DNA of 64,000 nt, from positions 186,001 through 250,000 of the forward strand of contig CAWHZU010000015.1 of the NCBI GenBank assembly GCA_963833885.1, written 5' to 3'. The notes beneath the pieces were generated by a model, which had not been told where the DNA came from, ran no database searches, and saw only the letters and a list, made by a program, of their open reading frames with translations. Shown in pieces: positions 26,185 through 34,983 of the stretch. Origin of the DNA: JASHPR01 sp963833885 (GTDB lineage: Bacteria; Actinomycetota; Actinomycetes; Streptosporangiales; Streptosporangiaceae). The position numbers and the translations under genes were made by a program. How positions within the stretch are numbered: position 1 is the first letter of the stretch; each line of letters begins with the position of its first letter.

Positions 26185-26229
26185 TAGAACGCGTTCTAGT
26201 AACGCGTCAACGTTCTAGTAACACGTCAA
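26185..26229. promoter_or_regulatory. TetR/KstR-like operator with 19-bp tandem repeat
   Basis: TAGAACGCGTTCTA (26185-26198) is a perfect 14-bp palindrome fitting the KstR pattern TNNAACNNGTTNNA. It overlaps a tandem repeat of 19 bp: CGTTCTAGTAACGCGTCAA at 26192-26210 and CGTTCTAGTAACACGTCAA at 26211-26229, one mismatch. It sits immediately upstream of the enoyl-CoA hydratase gene. Binding by a KstR-like repressor is inferred; no such gene is in the window. Confidence 0.55.
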
Positions 26230-26287
26230 CGGCCCGATCGCTTCGGCCGACCGGGCCAGGCCCGGTTAGCTGGAATACTGTCCGGTC

Positions 26288-26854
26288 ATGGCCACATCGG
26301 ATGCCAAATCAGACCTTCGTGACTACCTGCAGGGCGGCCGTGAGGCCATGCTGTGGAAGCTCGAGGGGCTGTCGGAGTACGACGCCCGGCGGCCGCTGAC
26401 CCCGACCGGCACGAACCTGCTCGGGCTGGTCAAGCACCTGGCCGTCTGGGAATTCCGGTACTTCGGCGACGTCTTCGGGCGGTCGGCGGCCGAGGTGCCG
26501 CCGTGGCCCGATGAGAACGGCATGTGGGCGGCCGCCGACGAGCCACGTGAGTACATCACCGGGTGGTACCGGCGGGCCTGGGCACACGCCGACGCGACCA
26601 TCGACGCGCTGAGCATGGACACCGTCGGCCACGTGCCGTGGTGGGGCAATGCCGAGGTGACGCTGCACCACATCATGGTGCACGTGGTCGTGGACACGCA
26701 GCGGCATGCCGGGCACGCCGACATCGTGCGGGAGCTCATCGACGGGACAGCCGGGCTGCTTCCCGGAGCCGACAACATGCCCGAACGCGACGAGGCCGGG
26801 TGGGCGGAGCGCCGCAACCGGGTCGAGCAAGCGGCCAGGGCAGCGGCAAGATGA
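26288..26854 (+). CDS. DinB family protein (DUF664-like)
   Basis: This 188-residue helical-bundle protein has LLGLVKHLAVWEFRYFGDVFG supplying the first metal His near residue 50. VTLHHIMVHVVVDTQRHAGHADIVREL carries the later His pair. These three His form the metal site of DinB/mycothiol-dependent transferase folds. Actinobacterial members can use mycothiol as cosubstrate. The substrate is unknown. Confidence 0.83.
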   Translation: MATSDAKSDLRDYLQGGREAMLWKLEGLSEYDARRPLTPTGTNLLGLVKHLAVWEFRYFGDVFGRSAAEVPPWPDENGMWAAADEPREYITGWYRRAWAHADATIDALSMDTVGHVPWWGNAEVTLHHIMVHVVVDTQRHAGHADIVRELIDGTAGLLPGADNMPERDEAGWAERRNRVEQAARAAAR

Positions 26855-27112
26855 GGCTTACCGCGCCGGCCGCGCGACGCTGGACGTCCGGGTGGAGGTC
26901 CCCTGTCCCGCCCTCGCCGCTGCGAATCTGCACGTGGTGGTGTGCTGTGTGCCGTGCCGTGTCACCTGTGCAGCGTGCTGGGCTGCACTGTGCGTTTGGG
27001 GAATCGAACCCCGTTCGCTGCCCTCCGCGCTGCCGAGTAGGGCCGATTGCCCGCGGCCCCGCGGGTTTGCGCACGCCTTCGCGGCGACTACCTGCTCCAC
27101 CGGTTGCTCGCG

Positions 27113-27583
27113 TCAGTCCAGTAGGTCAACCTCCCAGTTGGAGCGCTGAATGCGGATGTCCAGCTCGCGCAGTTCGCGGGCGATCTCGTCGGCCTGAGCT
27201 CGCAACTGCGCGACCGGCAGCGCAGCAAGCATTTTCAGTTCCGACCGAAGCTGACGGCCGATCCCGCCCTGGCTGCGCCCAGCGGCCGCATCCGCCGCGG
27301 CCGTTACCACGGCATGCCGCAGCCGCAGTACATCCCGGCGCGCCAGAGCATCGGTGATCGTCTCCCCGGCACCGATCTGTGCGGCGGCGTTCGTGCGGTT
27401 GACCCGCCGGATCAAGCCCTCCAGGTCATCCAGCGCCACGCCCGCCTCAGCCAGCAGTGCGGCGGCGTCCTCTGGCGGCTCTTCACCTTCCTGATACCGC
27501 GCGCTGGCCACGGTCCTCGCCCGCAGCTGCTCCACCCGCCGCGCGGCGTCGGCCCGCAACGCCAGCCCTTCCGCGAGCTTCAT
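27113..27583 (-). CDS. DIP1984 family protein
   Basis: This 156-residue, highly charged helical protein has the family pattern MKLAEGLALRADAARRVEQL, QEGEEPPEDAAALL, INRTNAA-like VNRTNAAAQIG, LARRDVLRLRHAVV and a C-terminal ELDIRIQRSNWEVDLLD. Function is unknown; relatives were once annotated as septicolysin-like. GAGGGTGAGCAGAGG precedes the ATG at 27583. Confidence 0.85.
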   Translation of the reverse strand: MKLAEGLALRADAARRVEQLRARTVASARYQEGEEPPEDAAALLAEAGVALDDLEGLIRRVNRTNAAAQIGAGETITDALARRDVLRLRHAVVTAAADAAAGRSQGGIGRQLRSELKMLAALPVAQLRAQADEIARELRELDIRIQRSNWEVDLLD

Positions 27584-27742
27584 CCTCTGCTCACCCTCTC
27601 TGTGCCGAACCCAGGTAATTATGGCCATATGCTGCGGCGCTGGCACACCGATTTATGAGGCCGGCATCCGGCCCGGGGCTCCATCCGGGCAGGTTCGCGG
27701 GTGGGGCCGACAGGGGATTATGGGACCCTGCCAGCGGCGCCG

Positions 27743-28017
27743 ATGTGGTCGTGCCCGCACTGCGGGCGGAGTTTCGCGAACCGGAACCAGTCTCATGCCT
27801 GCGCCCCGCTCGGCGACCTGGATCAGCATTTCGGTGGCGCGGCACCGGAGGTCCGTGCGGCCTTTGATCGGGTGCTGGCCGCGGTATCGGCGCTCGGCCC
27901 CGTGCAGGTGCTGCCCGAGAAGACCCTCATCGGCTGACCTCGCCTGCCGACGTGGATGCGGAGTTCGTCACCTGGCTTGCCGAGGCCTACCGGGTCGGCG
28001 CCCAGGAGCTACGGTAA
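27743..28017 (+). pseudogene. DUF5655-type zinc-ribbon protein with internal deletion
   Basis: The frame from ATG 27743 reads MWSCPHCGRSFANRNQSHAC, then a helix and ALGPVQVLPEKTLIG, and stops at 27937. Intact relatives continue for about 60 more residues. Their ending is found immediately after in another frame, LTSPADVDAEFVTWLAEAY then RVGAQELR and TAA at 28015-28017. The central block is missing and the frame has changed, so this is a deletion derivative. The zinc-ribbon C-x2-C and H-x-C ligands survive in the N-terminal piece. Confidence 0.75.
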
Positions 28018-28022
28018 TCGCG

Positions 28023-28436
28023 GTGATCAGTTACCACTGGCGCGGCTCGGTGCGCAATCCCGAGCTGAACGCTTTGCACGCCGACGGCTTTGGCCATCGG
28101 CTCCGCGATGACGACTGGGAGGCACAGATCGCCGCGCACAGTCTCGGCTGGGTCTGCGCCCGCGACGACGGCAAGCTGGTGGGCTTCGTCAACGTCGCGT
28201 GGGATGGCGGCGTGCACGCGTTCATCCTCGACAGCCTGGTCGCGACGGCGGCCCGGCGCCGTCGGATCGGCACCCGGATGGTGACGATCGCGGCGGAGCA
28301 GGCTCTCGCCGCCCGGTGCGAGTGGCTACACGTCGACTTCGAGGAGCACCTGCGCTCGTTCTACGCCGGCAGTTGCGGCTTCCGCCCTACGCAGGCCGGG
28401 CTGATCGCTCTGCAGCCCCCTGAGCTCGACCATTGA
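28023..28436 (+). CDS. GNAT family N-acetyltransferase
   Basis: This 137-residue compact GNAT reads VCARDDGKLVGFVNVAWDG, then AFILDSLVATAARRRRIGTR with the acetyl-CoA pyrophosphate loop near residue 78. HVDFEEHLRSFYAGSCGFRPT is motif B. It starts with GTG 5 bp after the broken DUF5655 gene. The acceptor substrate is unknown. Confidence 0.8.
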   Translation: MISYHWRGSVRNPELNALHADGFGHRLRDDDWEAQIAAHSLGWVCARDDGKLVGFVNVAWDGGVHAFILDSLVATAARRRRIGTRMVTIAAEQALAARCEWLHVDFEEHLRSFYAGSCGFRPTQAGLIALQPPELDH

Positions 28437-28485
28437 CGATGGTGTGTCATCCTGCACCCGCCGATGTCCGACGATGGGAGCACAC

Positions 28486-29271
28486 ATGGACCTGGGCCTG
28501 AACGGCAAGCGCGCGGTGATCACGGGAGGCAGCAGGGGCATCGGATTTGCGATCGCCGAGGCGCTGGCCGCCGAGGGTGTGGCGGTCGGGCTCGTCGCCC
28601 GCGGCGCCGACGGCCTGGCTGCCGCGGCCGAGCGCCTGGACGGCCGGGGCGTGCCCGTCGCCACCGTGGCGGCCGACGTCATGGACGCATCCGCGCTGCA
28701 GCAGGCGGTCGACGAGGTCGCGGCAGCGTTCGGCGGCCTTGACCTCCTGGTGGCCAACGCGGGCGGCACGATCGGAGGCGGCAACATCGCCAACTCCGGC
28801 CCCGGCGAGTTTGCCGGCACGCTCGCCTTCAACGCAGGCCACGCGGCCGAGCTGATCCGGGCCGGCCTGCCGCACCTGCGCACGGCCGGCGGCGGCTCGG
28901 CCGTGATCATCTCGTCGGTCACCGGGATGCGCCCGGCGCCGCGCACCGCCTACGCCGCCGCCAAGGCCGCGGAGATCCACCTCGCGGCGGCCGCCGCGCA
29001 GGAACTGGGGTCCGAAAACATCCGGGTGAACGCGGTCAGCCCGGGCTCGATCCTGTTCCCCGGCGGCGGCTGGGACACCTTCTCCAGAGAGAACCCCGAA
29101 GGATTCGCCGCGTTCGAAACCACCGAGTTCCCGTTCGGCCGGCTCGGCCGCCTGGACGAGGTCGCCGATGTGGTCACGTTCGTGCTGTCCCCGCGCGCGT
29201 CCTGGATCACCGGCGCGAACATCGCGGTCGACGGCGGCCAGATCTATCCCAGTGCCCGCCGGTTCGGCTGA
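28486..29271 (+). CDS. Short-chain dehydrogenase/reductase
   Basis: This is a 261-residue classical SDR with cofactor motif TGGSRGIG at about 12-19, NAGG near 90, catalytic Ser in VIISSVTG and YAAAK (Tyr-x3-Lys) near 155. RVNAVSPGS and VDGGQIYPS complete the pattern. GGGAG precedes the ATG at 28486. Substrate is unknown. It lies upstream of the catabolic cluster but is separated by a 160-bp control region. Confidence 0.88.
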   Translation: MDLGLNGKRAVITGGSRGIGFAIAEALAAEGVAVGLVARGADGLAAAAERLDGRGVPVATVAADVMDASALQQAVDEVAAAFGGLDLLVANAGGTIGGGNIANSGPGEFAGTLAFNAGHAAELIRAGLPHLRTAGGGSAVIISSVTGMRPAPRTAYAAAKAAEIHLAAAAAQELGSENIRVNAVSPGSILFPGGGWDTFSRENPEGFAAFETTEFPFGRLGRLDEVADVVTFVLSPRASWITGANIAVDGGQIYPSARRFG

Positions 29272-29307
29272 CGCCAGTCACGTTCGTGTTAAATGCTGAT
29301 TTCTCGC

Positions 29308-29338
29308 GTCGCCAAGTGGTTGACCGGTCGCCAAGTGG
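29308..29338. promoter_or_regulatory. GntR-type operator candidate before the permease operon
   Basis: TGGTTGACCGGTCGCCA (29317-29333) contains GACCGGTC and GGT-TG-ACC symmetry. It is embedded in a direct repeat GTCGCCAAGTGG (29308-29319 and 29327-29338). The same 17 bp occur, inverted, at 37883-37899 before the SMP-30 gene. The two sites bracket a cluster containing a FadR/GntR regulator gene, its likely binder. Confidence 0.6.
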
Positions 29339-29430
29339 CGGTCTAGCCTCCAGGATGACGGCCCGCGGGCTCACAGCGAGCGGCACTCCCCGGGAGCGTC
29401 GCCAGCCAGGTTCACCGGGAGGAGACCGCC

Positions 29431-30930
29431 GTGGCAGATGTAGCTGCCGGCAGCAGTGGCCGTGAGCCAGCCGCCGTGACCACCGAGCTCAAGCAGGGCG
29501 CCATCGGCCTCGTCGGCGCGCTCATGCAGGCGATCGCCGGCATGGGGCCGATCTTCGCCGCCCTCTTCTTCACCCAGGAGGTCGTCGGGATCGCCGGGGT
29601 CACCGCGCCGCTCGCCTACCTGCTGGGCGTGATCGTCGTGGTCATGCTGGGAAGCACGCTGGTCCAGTTCACGAAGCACATGCCATCGGCCGGCAGCTAC
29701 TACACCTTCGTCAGCCGCGGGCTGAATGGCCGCCTCGGCTTCCTGACGGCGTGGATGAACTTCGTGTACATGCCGGTCGTCCAGGGACCGATCATGGGCT
29801 TCTTCGGGGCCGTGCTCTCCAGCGAGCTGAAGGCCAACTACAACGTCAACCTTCCCTGGCTCTGGTGGGTGGCCATCCTGGTCGGCGCGCCCCTGATCGC
29901 TCTCCTGGCGCACTTCGGGATCGCGATCTCGGTGCGCGTCATGGTGATCACGGGATTGTTCGAGATCCTGCTCGTCTGGGTGCTCGGCATCTGGGGCCTC
30001 GCCTCGCCGGGGCGAGGCGGCTTCAACTTCGAGAGCTTCAATCCCGCTCACATCGGGACGGCGAGCGCGTTCGCGCTGGCGATCGCGTTCTCGTTCCAGG
30101 GCATGGACGGCTGGGAGTTCGCGGCGCCGCTGGCCGAGGAGACCAGCAACCCGCGGAAGAACGTGCCGCGGGCCACGATGATCGCCATCGTGGGGCTCGG
30201 CGTGTTCCTGGTCATCACCTACTGGGGGCAGGTGGTCGGCTGGGGGACCGCGAACCTGGCGGCCCTGCCCAAATCCGCCCAGGTGCCGGGCCTGGTGCTC
30301 GCGCACCGCTACTGGGGGTTCGGCTGGATATTCGTGATGGTCGCGTTCCTGTCCTCGACGTTCGCGGTCAGCCAGTCGCTCAACAACGTCTCCACCCGGA
30401 TCTGGTACCGGATGGCCGCTGGCGGCGCGGCGCCGCACTGGCTGGCCAAGGTGCACCCGACACGGCGGACGCCGGTCAACGCGATCTGGCTCCAGATGGT
30501 GCTCAGCATCGCGATCGGGATCGTCGCCGGGCTCTTCCTGGGACCCGACAACTCTTTCTTCCTGATCGTCGGCCTCGTGGTGGTCCTGGCCGTCGTTTAC
30601 ATCTACATCATGGGCAACGCGGCGGTCGCGGCGTATTACTGGCGGCAGCGCCGGGACGAGTTCAACCCGATCCTGCACGCCGCCATCCCGCTGTTCACGA
30701 CGGCTGCGCTCGTCTACGTTGGCGTAGAGACGTTCAACCCGATGCCCGCCTATCCCCTGAACCTCGCGCCTTACATCGCTGGGGCGTGGCTGCTCGCCGG
30801 GATTGTCATCCTCGTGATCATGTGGCTGCGCGGCAACGAGCGGTGGCTCGCCAACGCGGGCGCGTCGCTCGGCGAGTCGGTCGGCGAGGGCAGGGCCGAG
30901 GAGGCATCGCACCCCACGGTCGGAGGCTGA
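29431..30930 (+). CDS. APC family amino acid/amine permease
   Basis: This 499-residue protein has about 12 membrane helices. The first unwound-helix region is GLVGALMQAIAGMGPIFAAL. ALAIAFSFQGMDGWEFAAPLAEET is the TM6-region signature of APC transporters, and NPRKNVPRA follows. It starts with GTG after GGGAGGAGACCGCC. It heads a run of closely spaced catabolic genes, so it probably imports their substrate, an amino acid, amine or related organic acid. Confidence 0.88.
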   Translation: MADVAAGSSGREPAAVTTELKQGAIGLVGALMQAIAGMGPIFAALFFTQEVVGIAGVTAPLAYLLGVIVVVMLGSTLVQFTKHMPSAGSYYTFVSRGLNGRLGFLTAWMNFVYMPVVQGPIMGFFGAVLSSELKANYNVNLPWLWWVAILVGAPLIALLAHFGIAISVRVMVITGLFEILLVWVLGIWGLASPGRGGFNFESFNPAHIGTASAFALAIAFSFQGMDGWEFAAPLAEETSNPRKNVPRATMIAIVGLGVFLVITYWGQVVGWGTANLAALPKSAQVPGLVLAHRYWGFGWIFVMVAFLSSTFAVSQSLNNVSTRIWYRMAAGGAAPHWLAKVHPTRRTPVNAIWLQMVLSIAIGIVAGLFLGPDNSFFLIVGLVVVLAVVYIYIMGNAAVAAYYWRQRRDEFNPILHAAIPLFTTAALVYVGVETFNPMPAYPLNLAPYIAGAWLLAGIVILVIMWLRGNERWLANAGASLGESVGEGRAEEASHPTVGG

Positions 30931-30934
30931 GGGA

Positions 30935-31759
30935 GTGACGCAGCAGCACGCCGGAGACCAGCCGCAAGCCCCGGAGGCGCGGCAAGGGCGGCTGGCCGGC
31001 CGGGTTGGCCTGCTGACCGGCATGGCGAGCGGGATCGGGCGTGCCGGAGCCGAGGCGCTCGCCCGTGAGGGAGCTGCCGTTGTCGCCATGGACATCGACG
31101 CCGCCGAAGGCCGCAACGCCGTGGCCGGTATCACGCAGCACGGCGGCCGGGCGGTGTTCCGTCGTGGCGACGCCTCGAAGGCCGCCGACGTCGGCGCCGC
31201 TGTCGCGCTGGCCGTCGAGACCTTTGGCCGCCTCGATCTGGTCTGGGCCAACGCGGGCGTCAACGTCTTCGGCAGCATCGTCGACACGACCGAAGACGAG
31301 TGGGACAGGGTCATCGATGTCAATCTCAAGGGCTGCTTCCTCGCCGCCAAGTACTCCATCCCCGAGCTGATCCGCGCGGGTGGCGGCACCATCGTGTTCA
31401 CCGGCTCGGTCAACTCTTTCGTCGGCGATCCCGGGGCGCCCGTGTACTGCGCCAGCAAGGGCGGCATCCTGATGCTCGCCCGGGCGATCGCGCTCCAGTA
31501 CGCCGACCGTCAGATCCGGGTCAACTGCCTGTGCCCGGGCTCCACGGACACCCCGTTCCAGGAGGCGGCGCTGCGGGCGATCTCTGACTCTGAGGCCGGA
31601 TACGAGGAGCTCGTCCGGCAGGAGGAGGTCGCGATCCCGCTGGGCCGCTACGCCACCCCCGCCGAGGTCGCCAAGGCCGCCGTGTTTCTGTCCTGCGACG
31701 ATTCGAGCTTCGTCACCGGCTCGGCGCTGATGGTGGACGGGGGCTACACCACCAAATGA
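30935..31759 (+). CDS. Short-chain dehydrogenase/reductase
   Basis: This is a 274-residue classical SDR. The cofactor motif is TGMASGIG, with Met-Ala in place of the more common Gly-Ala. NAGVNVFG near 110, Ser in VFTGSVNSF and YCASK near 170 follow. DIDAAEG after strand 2 suggests NAD rather than NADP. It starts with GTG 4 bp after the permease stop and overlaps the next gene by ATGA. Confidence 0.88.
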   Translation: MTQQHAGDQPQAPEARQGRLAGRVGLLTGMASGIGRAGAEALAREGAAVVAMDIDAAEGRNAVAGITQHGGRAVFRRGDASKAADVGAAVALAVETFGRLDLVWANAGVNVFGSIVDTTEDEWDRVIDVNLKGCFLAAKYSIPELIRAGGGTIVFTGSVNSFVGDPGAPVYCASKGGILMLARAIALQYADRQIRVNCLCPGSTDTPFQEAALRAISDSEAGYEELVRQEEVAIPLGRYATPAEVAKAAVFLSCDDSSFVTGSALMVDGGYTTK

Positions 31760-32942
31760 AGATAACGAGCGTCGAGCCCATCGTGCTCGGCACTGCGTGG
31801 CGGAACCTGACGATCGTGGCCGTGCAGACGGACGACGGCATCGAAGGCGTCGGCGAAGTGCGCATGCTCAACCACACCGACGCGCTGCTGGGCTACCTCC
31901 ACGAGGCCGTCCCCAGGCACGTGCTCGGCTCGGATCCGTTCGACGTCGAGTCGCTCGTCCAGCGGATGTCAAAGAGCGACTACGCGCGGCCCGGCGAGAT
32001 AGCGATGTCCGCGATCGCGGCGGTCGAGATCGCGTGCTGGGACATCAAGGGCAAGGCTCTGGGCCAGCCGGTGTACCGGCTGCTGGGCGGGGCGGTCCGC
32101 GACCGCATCAGGGCGTACGCCAACGGCTGGTACCAGGTGGCAAGGGTCCCCGACGAGTTCCACGCCGCCGCCCGGCGGGTCATCGACCGCGGGTACCGCG
32201 CCCTGAAGGTGGATCCGTTCGGCGAGGCGGGGGGGGAGCTGACGGGCAGCGAGCGCTCGCTGTCGCATTGACCTGGCCGAGGCGGTCCGCGACGCGATCG
32301 GGCCCGGACGCCGAGCTGATGATCGAGATGCACGGCCGGTTCACCCCACGAGCCGCCCTGTCCCTGGCCCGCGACCTTGAACGGCTCAACCCCGCGTGGA
32401 TCGAGGAGCCGGTCCCGCCGGACGACCCGAAGGCGCTGGCGTGGGTTGCCGCGCGAGCGGGCGTGCCGGTCGCCGCGGGCGAGCGCACCCACGTCCGGTC
32501 GGAATTCCGCGAGCTCTTTGAGAGGCACGCGGTTGACATCGTGCAGCCTGACATCACCATGTGCGGCGGGTTGTGGGAGGCCAGGAAGATTTCGGCCTGG
32601 GCCGAGAGCTATCAGGTGCTGGTGGCGCCGCACAACGTGGGCGGGGCGATCTCGACCGCGGCGGCGCTGCATCTCGCCGCGTGCACGCCGAACTTCACGA
32701 TCCAGGAGAACTTCAACGACTTCTCCGAGGACTACGTGCTCGCCGCGGCGCCGGGCAACCCCGGCGTCGCCGACGGTCACTTCGCGCTTCCGGCCGGGCC
32801 GGGGCTCGGCGTGACCCTGGACCGGGCCGTCGTCGCCGGGCACCCGCGCCGGGCCCTCTACTTTGACCTGCACAGTAAGGACTGGCAGCTGCGCCAGGCG
32901 GAAACGGCCGGCGCCGGGGAGGGGCCGGACGCCGATGCCTAG
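31756..32942 (+). pseudogene. Mandelate racemase/muconate-lactonizing family dehydratase, two frameshifts
   Basis: The N-terminal half (TDDGIEGVGEVRMLNHTDALL, AAVEIACWDIKGKALGQPVY, RALKVDPFG) is in one frame to about 32266, where it meets a stop at 32269-32271. IDLAEAVRDAIGP then continues in the next frame (32267-32305). PDAELMIEMHGRFTPRAALS up to LYFDLHSKDWQLR is in the third frame to 32942. Two extra bases about 40 bp apart explain this. The metal ligands and barrel bases of an acid-sugar dehydratase are present across the pieces (EMHGRF, WIEEPV, VDIVQPDITMCGG). It is a damaged gene or a local sequencing error, inside an otherwise intact operon. Confidence 0.82.
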
Positions 32943-33711
32943 CGGGCGGCTCGAGACAAAGGCCTGCCTCGTGACCGGGGCGGGCTCGGGCATCGGCCGG
33001 GCGATCGCGACCCGGTTCGCCGCGGAGGGGGCGTCCGTGCTCGCCCTGGACATCGACGGTGCCGCCGCCGCGCGGACCGCCGATGACATTCGCTCAGCCG
33101 GCGGCCGGGGTGCTGACATCCAGGCGGACGTGACTCGCTCCGAGGATACCGAACGCGCCGCCGGGGCCGCTGTGGCCGGCTTCGGGCGGATCGACGTGCT
33201 GGTGGCCAACGCGGGCATCAGCGCCGCGGGCGTGCTGCACGAGACGCCGCCGCGCACCTGGGACCGGGTGTTCGACATCAACGTCCGCGGCACGTACCTC
33301 ACCTGCAAGGCCGTGATCCCGCAGATGATCGAGCAGCAGAGCGGCACGGTGATCATCATGTCGTCGGTCATCGCCGCGATCGGGCTGCCGAACCGGGCCG
33401 CGTACGCCGCATCCAAGGGCGCCCTGCTGGCCCTGGCCAAATCGATGCAGGTCGACTACGGCAAGTTCGGCATCCGCGTCAACGCCCTGATGCCGGGAAC
33501 GATCTTCACCCCGCTACTCGACAAGGTGCTCAGCGAGAGCCCGGGCGGCCGCGAGGAGGCGATCGACGTCATCAAGGGCCGCCAGTTCACCGGCGCCCTC
33601 GGCCAGCCGGAGGACGTGGCGAACGCCGCGGTGTTCCTGGCCTCCGACGAATCCTCGTTCGTGCTGGGGACCGGCCTCGTGATCGACGGCGGGTCGTCGG
33701 GAGGCAGGTGA
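32935..33711 (+). CDS. Short-chain dehydrogenase/reductase
   Basis: This 258-residue SDR reads LVTGAGSGIGRAIATRFAAEG, DIDG after strand 2 (NAD-preferring), NAGISAAGV, IIMSSVIAAIGLPNRAAYAA with SKGAL next, and VLGTGLVIDGGSSGG. It overlaps the dehydratase end by 8 bp and is followed by the racemase after 1 bp. It is the second dehydrogenase of the operon and probably oxidises a hydroxy-acid intermediate. Confidence 0.88.
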   Translation: MPSGRLETKACLVTGAGSGIGRAIATRFAAEGASVLALDIDGAAAARTADDIRSAGGRGADIQADVTRSEDTERAAGAAVAGFGRIDVLVANAGISAAGVLHETPPRTWDRVFDINVRGTYLTCKAVIPQMIEQQSGTVIIMSSVIAAIGLPNRAAYAASKGALLALAKSMQVDYGKFGIRVNALMPGTIFTPLLDKVLSESPGGREEAIDVIKGRQFTGALGQPEDVANAAVFLASDESSFVLGTGLVIDGGSSGGR

Positions 33712-33712
33712 C

Positions 33713-34960
33713 GTGCACAGCACCGCCGAAACGGGCGTCAACGAAGGAGGGCCGGACGGAGACGCCCGCCCGAACGCCTTCGACGTCGACCTTGGCGCGA
33801 TCGCGCACAACGTCGGCGTGCTGCGTGGCGTGCTTCCCGGCGGGACCCGGATCTGCGCGGCGGTCAAGGCCAACGCCTACGGGTTCGGCCTTTTGCCGGT
33901 GGCCCGCACACTGGTCGATGCGGGCATCGACGCCCTGGGCATGGTGGACATCCGTGACGCCGTGCGGCTTCGGGAGGACGGCATCGGTTGCCCGATCTTG
34001 CTCTACGCCGGCAGCCTCCTTGACGACCGGACGATGCCGCGGATCCGGGAGTACGAGCTGACCGTCACGGTTGGCGATGAGCGCTCGCTGGCCGTCGCTG
34101 CCTCGTTCGGAGAGCAGGTGCCAACTCGCGTCTTCATTGAGGTGGATGTCGGTCTGGAACGCCTCGGGGTCTGTCTCGACAAGGCCGCCGGGCTGGTGCG
34201 CGCCGCGGCCAGTTCGGGCGCGATATCCCTCGAAGGGGTCTACACCCATATGCATGTCCCGCCCGATGCCGCGCCGCAGTATCTCGACTGGCAGTTCGGC
34301 CGGTTCCAGGCGCTGGTTTCCGCCGTCGAAAGCGACGGATATTCGGCCGGTATCGCAATGGCGGCAAGCAGCCCGGTGCTATTTCGCACGTCCGCGATGA
34401 GCCTGGACGCCGTCGATGTCGGGCGCTATCTGTACGGGATCGTTCGGCCCGGCACCGAGCCCGGCCTGGCCGAGCTTGGGCTCAGGCCCGCCTTCGGGTC
34501 GCTGCGCTCGGCGATCACGCACTGCAAGCGGATCGACCGCTCCGACTACCTCGACGCGGTGCCGTTCGCCGTCCGCGCGGGGATGCGGGTCGGTGTCGTG
34601 CCGATGGGCTTCGCCGACGGTCTGGCGTTCCTGACCTGCGGCGCGGCCCTGGTCCGCGGCGTGCGCGCGCCGCTGCTCGGCAGCCTCTCGCTGGAGCACG
34701 TCTCCCTCGACGTCACTGGGATCCCCGGGGTGGCCGTCGGGGATGAGGTCGTGTTCATCGGCCGCCAGGCGGGGGCCGAGATCACCCAGGAGGAGGTCGT
34801 GGCGAATCAGCGGGCGGGTCTGCCTCCGGCGTTTCTGTCCGCTGCCGTGCGGGAGACGGTCCCGAGGGTGTACAGGGGCGCCAACTCGCGACCTTCACCG
34901 GCCGCAGGCCAGCGCTACACTCCTTTTGTGGAGTCAGCCAATGATGTCAGCACCCATTAA
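33713..34960 (+). CDS. Alanine racemase-like PLP protein (fold type III)
   Basis: This 415-residue protein has the PLP Lys in CAAVKANAYGFGLLPVA near residue 53 and an Alr-like barrel with YTHMHVPP. MGFADG stands where alanine racemases usually have GYADG. The usual second catalytic Tyr segment (GYxxTY) is not obvious; SDYLDAVPF occupies that region. It starts with GTG 1 bp after the SDR. A racemase for an amino acid handled by the cluster is likely, but alanine is not guaranteed. The C-terminal 30 residues are an extension. Confidence 0.75.
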   Translation: MHSTAETGVNEGGPDGDARPNAFDVDLGAIAHNVGVLRGVLPGGTRICAAVKANAYGFGLLPVARTLVDAGIDALGMVDIRDAVRLREDGIGCPILLYAGSLLDDRTMPRIREYELTVTVGDERSLAVAASFGEQVPTRVFIEVDVGLERLGVCLDKAAGLVRAAASSGAISLEGVYTHMHVPPDAAPQYLDWQFGRFQALVSAVESDGYSAGIAMAASSPVLFRTSAMSLDAVDVGRYLYGIVRPGTEPGLAELGLRPAFGSLRSAITHCKRIDRSDYLDAVPFAVRAGMRVGVVPMGFADGLAFLTCGAALVRGVRAPLLGSLSLEHVSLDVTGIPGVAVGDEVVFIGRQAGAEITQEEVVANQRAGLPPAFLSAAVRETVPRVYRGANSRPSPAAGQRYTPFVESANDVSTH

Positions 34961-34983
34961 TAAATCTGGCGATAGGCACGATT

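Noticed and set aside
26985..27075. Candidate tRNA on the minus strand
   Set aside because: Only the T arm is convincing; D and anticodon stems do not form and no CCA end is present.
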